From positions 496,001 to 560,000 of the forward strand of contig NZ_JACIDN010000002.1 in assembly GCF_014196345.1 (NCBI RefSeq): DNA of 64,000 nt, in the 5' to 3' direction. Position 1 is the stretch's first letter. Each line of letters starts with the position of its first letter. This DNA is from Methylobacterium brachythecii (GTDB lineage: Bacteria > Pseudomonadota > Alphaproteobacteria > Rhizobiales > Beijerinckiaceae). A program made the translations under genes and the position numbers. Of the stretch, positions 59,193 to 64,000 are shown one piece after another. Under the pieces are notes generated by a model, which saw only the letters and a list, made by a program, of their open reading frames with translations, had not been told where the DNA came from and ran no database searches.

Positions 59193-60152
59193 TCAGAGCT
59201 TGCGACCGATCTCGAGGAATTTCTGGGCGCGGCGGTCGCGAATCTCGTCCGCGCCGAGGCCGTCGAAGGCGGACAGGGCGGAGGCGATGGCCGCACCGGC
59301 TTCGGCGATAGCCCCGTTCTTATCGCGATGCGCGCCGCCGGTGGCCTCGGGCACGATGCCGTCGATGATGCCGAGCCGCAGCAGGTCCTGCGCGGTGATC
59401 TTCATGGCGGTGGCGGCGTCGTGGGCGCGGCCCTGGTCGCGCCACAGGATCGAGGCCGCGCCCTCGGGCGAGATCACGCCGTAGATCGCGTGCTCCAGCA
59501 TCAGGACGTGGTTGGCGGTGGCCAGCGCGATGGCGCCGCCCGAGCCGCCCTCGCCGATCACGATCGCGACATTGGGCACTCCCAGCGCGAGACAAGCCTG
59601 CGTCGAGCGGGCGATGGCCTCGGCCTGTCCGCGCTCCTCGGCCTCGATGCCGGGAAAGGCACCGGCCGTGTCGACGAAGGCGAGGACCGGAAGGCCGAAG
59701 CGGTCCGCGGTTTCCATCAGGCGCACCGCCTTGCGGTAGCCCTCGGGTCGGGCCATGCCGAAATTGTGGCGCAGGCGCGCCTCGGTGGTCGCGCCCTTCT
59801 CCTGGCCGAGCACCAGCACCGACCGGCCCTTGAAGCGGCCGAAGCCACCGACGATCGCTTCGTCCTCGCCAAAGGCCCTGTCGCCGGCGAGGGGTGTGAA
59901 GTCCTGGATCAGCCCGGCGCAGTAATCCACGAAATGCGGCCGCTGCGGATGCCGGGCGACCTGCGTCTTCTGCCAGGGCGTCAGGTTCGCGTAGATCTCG
60001 GAAAGCGCAGCCGCGGCCTTACCCTCGAGCCGGCTGATATCCTCGCTGATCGAGACGGCGCCGTCGCGCTCGCCCAGAGCCCGCAATTCCTCGAGCTTCG
60101 CCTCGAGTTCGGCGACCGGCTTCTCGAAATCCAGGTAGGAACGCGTCGCCAT
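59193..60152 (-). CDS. accA: Acetyl-CoA carboxylase carboxyltransferase alpha subunit
   Basis: A 319-residue subunit that, with AccD, moves CO2 from biotin to acetyl-CoA to give malonyl-CoA. Signatures are YLDFEKPVAELEAKLEELR at the start, RPHFVDYCAG, FGMARPEGYRKAVRLM, FVDTAGAFPGIEAEERGQ and VIGEGGSGGAIALATANHVLM (each read as part of longer blocks). Length is normal. It is divergent from the patatin operon across a 267-bp gap. It supplies malonyl-CoA for all fatty acids, including the VLCFA pathway in this window. Confidence 0.97.
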   Translation of the reverse strand: MATRSYLDFEKPVAELEAKLEELRALGERDGAVSISEDISRLEGKAAAALSEIYANLTPWQKTQVARHPQRPHFVDYCAGLIQDFTPLAGDRAFGEDEAIVGGFGRFKGRSVLVLGQEKGATTEARLRHNFGMARPEGYRKAVRLMETADRFGLPVLAFVDTAGAFPGIEAEERGQAEAIARSTQACLALGVPNVAIVIGEGGSGGAIALATANHVLMLEHAIYGVISPEGAASILWRDQGRAHDAATAMKITAQDLLRLGIIDGIVPEATGGAHRDKNGAIAEAGAAIASALSAFDGLGADEIRDRRAQKFLEIGRKL

Positions 60153-60346
60153 GGGTCGCCAGCCAGTCCCTCGTGGTTCCCGGCGCCCGAGCCGGATGGA
60201 TGCTGTCCCGCCTCACCGGAGCCGAGGCGGAACCCCGGGCCGGCTTCATGATCGGCTTAACGGAACGGGCGCGAGGTGTTGGCGAAGCGCGTCCGGGTGT
60301 CAACCACTTGGCCCCAAAGCTGCACCGTCGAGCCGTCCACCGCGCC

Positions 60347-60361
60347 TTGTGCAGTGCGTCA
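60347..60361. promoter_or_regulatory. TTGTGCAGTGC motif upstream of the patatin operon
   Basis: The left half equals the dyad at 6134-6148 (TTGTGCAG); the right half is degenerate. It stands about 60 bp before the patatin GTG. It might be a shared operator; evidence is weak. Confidence 0.25.
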
Positions 60362-60419
60362 TCCGACTGTCGCCGAATCTCCACAAGGGTCCGCGCAGCC
60401 AAGCCATTTGCGAGGTATC

Positions 60420-61541
60420 GTGTCGTCTGCTTTCGAGTCCGGTGAAACCTCGGTCCTCGTGCTTCAGGGCGGCGGCGCGCTCGGCTCTTATCAAGCCGGC
60501 GTCTACGAAGGCCTCCACGAGGGCGGCATCCATCTCGACTGGGTCGCGGGCATCTCGATCGGCGCGATCAACGCGGCGCTCATCGCCGGCAACGCCCCGG
60601 AGCATCGGGTCGAGCGCATCCAACAGTTCTGGGACCAGATCTCGTCGAGCCTGACCGCGAACCCCTGGTTTCCCGGCGAGAAGGCCCGCATCGCCTTCAA
60701 CGAGGCCTCGGCCAACCTCGTCGCGACCTTCGGCGTCCCGGGCTTCTTCTCGCCCCGCATCCCGCCGGCCCAATTCTACCCGGAGGGCGCACCCCAGGCG
60801 CTGAGCCTCTACGATACCAGCGCCCTCAAGGGCACGCTCGAACGCCTCGTCGATTTCGACCGCATCAACCACGGCGACGTGCGCCTCAGCGTCGGCGCGG
60901 TGAACGTGCGCAGCGGCAACTTCGTGTATTTCGACAGCCGCCGCGACCTGATCATCCCCGAGCACGTGATGGCGTCCGGGGCGTTGCCGCCCGGTTTCCC
61001 GCCCGTCGAGATCGAGGGCGAGAGCTACTGGGATGGCGGTCTCGTCTCGAACACGCCGCTCGACTACGTGCTGGAGCGCGAACGCCAGCGCGACCTCGTG
61101 GTCTTCCAGGTCGACCTCTTCGCCGCGCATGGGCCGATGCCGCGCTCGCTGCTGCAGGCCGCCGAACGCGAGAAGGACATCCGCTATTCGAGCCGCACCC
61201 GGCTCAACACGGACAAGAACATCGAGATCCGGAAAGCCAAGCTCGCCTTCCGCAACTTGATCGACAAGCTGCCGGCAGAGCTCGCGCAGGACCCGGATGT
61301 CGGCTTCCTGCGCCAGGTCAGCCACGCGAACTACCTGACAGTGATGCAGCTGATCTACCGGCGCCAATCCTACGAGGGCAACTCGAAGGACTACGAATTC
61401 TCGCGCGCCACCATGCTCGAACACTGGGCATCCGGCCGCAACGACGTCCGCCGCTCCCTGCGCCACACCAAGTGGCGCGAGCGACGGTTCACCGAGGACG
61501 GCGTCGCCGTCTTCGATCTCACGCGGGATGCGCGCGACTAA
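60420..61541 (+). CDS. Patatin-like phospholipase with DUF3734
   Basis: A 373-residue alpha/beta hydrolase. The oxyanion motif GGGALGSYQAG is near residue 20, the nucleophile GISIGAIN near 47, and the catalytic aspartate in WDGGLVSNTPL near 205. A C-terminal DUF3734 region follows. The GTG at 60420 has GAGG 5 nt upstream, and the residues before it do not fit the family. It starts an operon with acetoacetate decarboxylase and 3-hydroxybutyrate dehydrogenase; that order is common in Hyphomicrobiales. A role at poly-3-hydroxybutyrate granules is suggested by context, not proven. Confidence 0.9.
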   Translation: MSSAFESGETSVLVLQGGGALGSYQAGVYEGLHEGGIHLDWVAGISIGAINAALIAGNAPEHRVERIQQFWDQISSSLTANPWFPGEKARIAFNEASANLVATFGVPGFFSPRIPPAQFYPEGAPQALSLYDTSALKGTLERLVDFDRINHGDVRLSVGAVNVRSGNFVYFDSRRDLIIPEHVMASGALPPGFPPVEIEGESYWDGGLVSNTPLDYVLERERQRDLVVFQVDLFAAHGPMPRSLLQAAEREKDIRYSSRTRLNTDKNIEIRKAKLAFRNLIDKLPAELAQDPDVGFLRQVSHANYLTVMQLIYRRQSYEGNSKDYEFSRATMLEHWASGRNDVRRSLRHTKWRERRFTEDGVAVFDLTRDARD

Positions 61542-61576
61542 CCCACCCCCTGTCCCGATCAGCCGGAGCCGAGGCC

Positions 61577-62320
61577 ATGAACCGCGAAGAGATCCTGATT
61601 CAGCCCTCGATGCCGGTCTTCAGCCCGAGCTATCCGCGCGGGCCGTACCGGTTCGTGCGCCGCGAATACCTGATCATCAACTACGAGACGGACCGCGATG
61701 CCCTGCGCCGCGCGCTCCCCGAGCCGCTGGAGCCGCATCCGGACAACCTCGTCTTCTACGAGTGGATGAAGATGCCCGACTCCTCGGGCTTCGGCGACTA
61801 CCAGGAGAGCGGCCAGGCGGCCCACGCCTTCTATAACGGCGAGCCCTGCAACTTCTCGATCCAGATGTATCTCGACGACGAGCCGCCGATCACAGCCGGC
61901 CGCGAGATCTGGGGTTTTCCGAAGAAGTGGGGCCAGCCGCGCCTCGACCTGCGCAAGGACACCCTGACCGGCACGCTCTATTACGACGAGGAGCGCGTCG
62001 CGATGGGCACGATGACCTACAAGCACAAGAGCCTGAACGGTGACCTCCCAAAGGTGAAGGAGGGCCTGAAGAAGCTCAACGTGAACCTCAAGCTCCTGCC
62101 CGACGTCGACGGCAGCCCGAAGGTCGCTCAGCTCGTCGGCTACCGGCTCGAGGACATCACCGTCCACGGTGCCTGGGATGGCGAGGGCCGCCTCGACCTG
62201 ATCCCGCACGTGAATTGCCGCGTCGCCGATCTGCCGATCAAGCGCATCGTCGGCGCCCGCCATATGATCGTCGACTTCACGCTGCCCTTCGGGCAGGTGC
62301 TGCACGATTATCTCGCCTGA
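61577..62320 (+). CDS. adc: Acetoacetate decarboxylase family protein
   Basis: A 247-residue enzyme of the acetoacetate decarboxylase fold. The Schiff-base lysine pair lies in EIWGFPKKWGQPRLD near residue 115, preceded by GRE, and VDFTLPFGQVLHDY is at the end. It may decarboxylate acetoacetate to acetone or act on a related 3-oxoacid. ATG at 61577 follows a GGAG-like GAG. It lies 35 bp after the patatin stop and 20 bp before the dehydrogenase gene, all on one strand. Confidence 0.88.
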   Translation: MNREEILIQPSMPVFSPSYPRGPYRFVRREYLIINYETDRDALRRALPEPLEPHPDNLVFYEWMKMPDSSGFGDYQESGQAAHAFYNGEPCNFSIQMYLDDEPPITAGREIWGFPKKWGQPRLDLRKDTLTGTLYYDEERVAMGTMTYKHKSLNGDLPKVKEGLKKLNVNLKLLPDVDGSPKVAQLVGYRLEDITVHGAWDGEGRLDLIPHVNCRVADLPIKRIVGARHMIVDFTLPFGQVLHDYLA

Positions 62321-62340
62321 ATACGACCCGGGAGATCCCC

Positions 62341-63126
62341 ATGACCCTGAAATCCAAAGTAGCCGTCGTCACCGGCTCGACCAGCGGCATCGGTCTCGCC
62401 ATCGCCAAGGGCTTCGCGGCCGAGGGCGCCAACGTCGTGATCAACGGCTTCGGCAAGCCTGAGGACATCGAGCGCGAGCGCGCCGGGATCGAGAGCGAGT
62501 TCGGCGTGAAGGCGGTCTACTCGCCCGCCGACATGTCGAAGGCCGACGACATTGCCGGCATGATCAAGCTCGCCGAGGAGTCCCTCGGCTCCGTCGACGT
62601 GCTGGTGAACAATGCCGGCATCCAGTTCGTTTCGCCGATCGAGGAGTTCCCGCCGGCCAAGTGGGAGCAGATCATCGCGATCAACCTCTCCTCGGCCTTC
62701 TACGCCATGCATCACGCGATCCCGCTGATGAAGGCCAAGATGTGGGGCCGCATCATCAACACGGCTTCGGCGCACTCGCTGGTCGCCTCGCCGTTCAAGT
62801 CGGCCTATGTTTCGGCCAAGCACGGCATCGCCGGCCTGACCAAGACGGCGGCGCTCGAAACGGCGACCTCGGGCATCACCGTGAACTGCATCTCGCCTGG
62901 CTACGTCTGGACCCCCCTCGTCGAGAGCCAGATCCCGGACACGATGAAGGCACGTGGGCTGACCAAAGAGCAGGTGATCAACGACGTGCTGCTCCACGCC
63001 CAGCCGACCAAGCAGTTCGTCACTGTGGAGCAGGTCGCGGCGCTCGCGGTGTTCCTGTGCTCGGACGCGGCCAGCCAGATCACAGGCGCCAACATCCCGA
63101 TCGATGGCGGCTGGACGGCACAGTAA
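62341..63126 (+). CDS. bdhA: 3-hydroxybutyrate dehydrogenase (SDR family)
   Basis: A 261-residue SDR that converts 3-hydroxybutyrate and acetoacetate. It has the cofactor motif VTGSTSGIGLAIAKG, NNAGIQF, the serine of NTASAHSLVAS, the Y-x3-K of SAYVSAKHGI, and the substrate-lid segment SPGYVWTPLVE typical of these dehydrogenases. It ends with IPIDGGWTAQ. It gives the operon a way to turn hydroxybutyrate released from polyhydroxybutyrate into acetoacetate. A strong terminator follows 27 bp later. Confidence 0.93.
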   Translation: MTLKSKVAVVTGSTSGIGLAIAKGFAAEGANVVINGFGKPEDIERERAGIESEFGVKAVYSPADMSKADDIAGMIKLAEESLGSVDVLVNNAGIQFVSPIEEFPPAKWEQIIAINLSSAFYAMHHAIPLMKAKMWGRIINTASAHSLVASPFKSAYVSAKHGIAGLTKTAALETATSGITVNCISPGYVWTPLVESQIPDTMKARGLTKEQVINDVLLHAQPTKQFVTVEQVAALAVFLCSDAASQITGANIPIDGGWTAQ

Positions 63127-63152
63127 GTCCGCAGGGACCGACGTTACGGTGA

Positions 63153-63181
63153 AGGCTCGCGATCGGATCGCGAGCCTTTCT
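63153..63181 (+). terminator. Terminator after bdhA
   Basis: Perfect 12-bp arms (AGGCTCGCGATC and GATCGCGAGCCT) meet with one base between, then TTTC. Ends the patatin-adc-bdhA operon. Confidence 0.8.
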
Positions 63182-63195
63182 CGTTCCTGCGCATG

Positions 63196-63225
63196 AAAAA
63201 GCGGCGAGGCTCTCGCCCCGCCGCT
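63196..63225 (-). terminator. Terminator for the converging small gene
   Basis: On the minus strand the hairpin AGCGGCGGGG...CTCGCCGCT is followed by TTTTT. It ends the transcript of the small exported protein gene at 63.2-63.5 kb. Confidence 0.8.
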
Positions 63226-63246
63226 GGTTCGGCCGTCTCGATTGAC

Positions 63247-63453
63247 TCAGGCGGCCGGCCCGCCTGCGGTCGTCCCATATTGCGGGAACTCACGCTCCGG
63301 CTGGGATGCGTTACCGCCCTTCGCGGAACTGTCGATCGCACGCTGCTGCCAGGCCGGCTGCGCATGGTCGTGGCGACCCTGCGCAAATGCGGTGGCGGGA
63401 GCGCTGACGGCCAGAGCGAGTGCTGCGGCGGCTGCAAAAACACGAGTGTTCAT
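63247..63453 (-). CDS. Small exported hypothetical protein
   Basis: A 68-residue protein with a signal peptide at residues 1-24 (VFAAAAALALAVSAPATAFA). The mature part is short, polar and Gly/Pro/Gln-rich, with HDHAQPAWQQRAID. GGAGG precedes the ATG at good spacing. A dedicated terminator lies directly downstream. No family recognised. Confidence 0.7.
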   Translation of the reverse strand: MNTRVFAAAAALALAVSAPATAFAQGRHDHAQPAWQQRAIDSSAKGGNASQPEREFPQYGTTAGGPAA

Positions 63454-63638
63454 CACGGAGTCCTCCTTGAGAGGCGCGGTCTCCGGCGTTGGTCGGGGGC
63501 CGTGTCTGCTTCGGTGAAACTGATATGATCCCCGAAGCGCGATCACGGCGTGCGGTCGCGCACGCAACCATTCTCACACAGCATGCCGGCGGCATCGAAG
63601 CTCTCGGCACATGATTTCAGCGCATCGACTTCGGTGGT

Positions 63639-64000
63639 CTACGGCTCGCCGGCATCGTAGCGGGCCTGAGCGCCGGCGATCCGGTCGATGTGTCGAAACG
63701 CCCAGGTCCCGAGCGCCTCGACGGGCTCAGCCAGCGAATGGCCCATCGCCGTGAGCTCGTAATCCACCCGCGGCGGGATCGACGGCGTCACCGTTCGCGT
63801 AACGAGGCCATCCCGTTCGAGGTTGCGCAGCGTCAAGGTCAGCATCCGCTGCGAAATCCCATCGATACCGCGCTTGAGTTCGCTGAACCTCAGTGATTGG
63901 CGTCGCAGCGACATGATAACGAGCACGCTCCATTTGTCACCGATCCGAGAAAGGACCTGCGAGATCTTGAGACACTCGTCGGAGCGATGGACAATAGGGT
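63639..64000 (-). CDS. HxlR-family transcriptional regulator, 5' end outside the window
   Basis: A winged-helix regulator truncated by the right edge; the first residues visible in frame read HRSDECLKISQVLSRIGDKW, so the coding region continues past 64000. The recognition region is SFSELKRGIDGISQRMLTLTLRNLERDGLVTRTV-like (here LRFSELKRGIDGISQRML and LRNLERDGLVTRTV), then VDYELTAMGHSL. The N-terminal cysteine in DECLKISQ is a redox or quinone sensor in some members. The regulated gene is not in view. Confidence 0.88.
   Translation of the reverse strand, partial: PIVHRSDECLKISQVLSRIGDKWSVLVIMSLRRQSLRFSELKRGIDGISQRMLTLTLRNLERDGLVTRTVTPSIPPRVDYELTAMGHSLAEPVEALGTWAFRHIDRIAGAQARYDAGEP

Overview
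The window is chromosomal DNA from a high-GC alphaproteobacterium, most likely Methylobacterium/Methylorubrum (Hyphomicrobiales). The case rests on an fdh4A-fdh4B formate dehydrogenase pair as known from M. extorquens, a complete acpXL-type very-long-chain fatty acid (VLCFA) cluster, a Ros/MucR regulator, DUF3775, DUF6456 and DUF2218 proteins, and the secB / Tim44-like / mltA / Smr neighbourhood typical of the order. I see no rRNA, tRNA, CRISPR array, prophage or transposase. Genes are dense, with many 4-bp start/stop overlaps, so most of this is ordinary core genome with a few unusual parts.

Layout, left to right. 1-3.1 kb: start of a class II DAHP synthase, then fdh4B and fdh4A, all on the minus strand; the small Fdh4B resembles a free-standing sigma-70 region 1.1. 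3.2-8.1 kb: NUDIX hydrolase, a perfect 37-bp-arm palindrome, a fumarylacetoacetate hydrolase-type enzyme, an FAD-linked 2-hydroxyacid oxidase, a DUF2218 protein and an M29 aminopeptidase. 8.1-14.5 kb: an eight-gene minus-strand operon (acpXL, fabZXL, fabF2XL, fabF1XL, an SDR, an SH3-like exported protein, a zinc alcohol dehydrogenase, lpxXL) that should make and attach the VLCFA of lipid A; FabF2XL lacks the ketosynthase cysteine. 14.8-17.1 kb: AI-2E-type permease, DUF3455 protein, HTH protein. 17.1-22.5 kb: two paralogous six-TM histidine kinases transcribed divergently, one with a DivK-like single-domain regulator and the other with a REC-GGDEF-EAL protein.

22.8-31.5 kb: XerC, small membrane proteins, a DUF3311/sodium:solute symporter pair, several lineage-specific hypotheticals, a flavin monooxygenase and RibF. 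31.7-39.6 kb: CheY-like protein, SecB, Tim44-like adaptor, MltA, Smr protein, an SH3-type gene broken by one in-frame stop, Rho and MnmE; two more copies of the 3.7-kb palindrome lie here. 39.6-46.3 kb: PilZ protein, PAP2 phosphatase, 2'-5' RNA ligase-like protein, AlgX-like SGNH protein, a siderophore permease/FhuF operon behind a candidate Irr box, a DUF6456 protein and a MucR regulator with incomplete zinc ligands.

46.7-64 kb: oligopeptidase B-type S9 peptidase, a 1200-residue AsmA protein, UvrD helicase, PhoH ATPase, a Met/His/Arg-rich repeat peptide, a YafK-type L,D-transpeptidase lipoprotein, AccA, and a plus-strand operon of patatin, acetoacetate decarboxylase and 3-hydroxybutyrate dehydrogenase that points to poly-3-hydroxybutyrate turnover. 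The window ends inside an HxlR regulator. Themes that connect genes are formate oxidation, outer-membrane lipid A and envelope upkeep (lpxXL, mltA, L,D-transpeptidase, AsmA), c-di-GMP signalling (GGDEF-EAL, PilZ) and iron uptake. All identifications come from reading the sequence; no database search was run.
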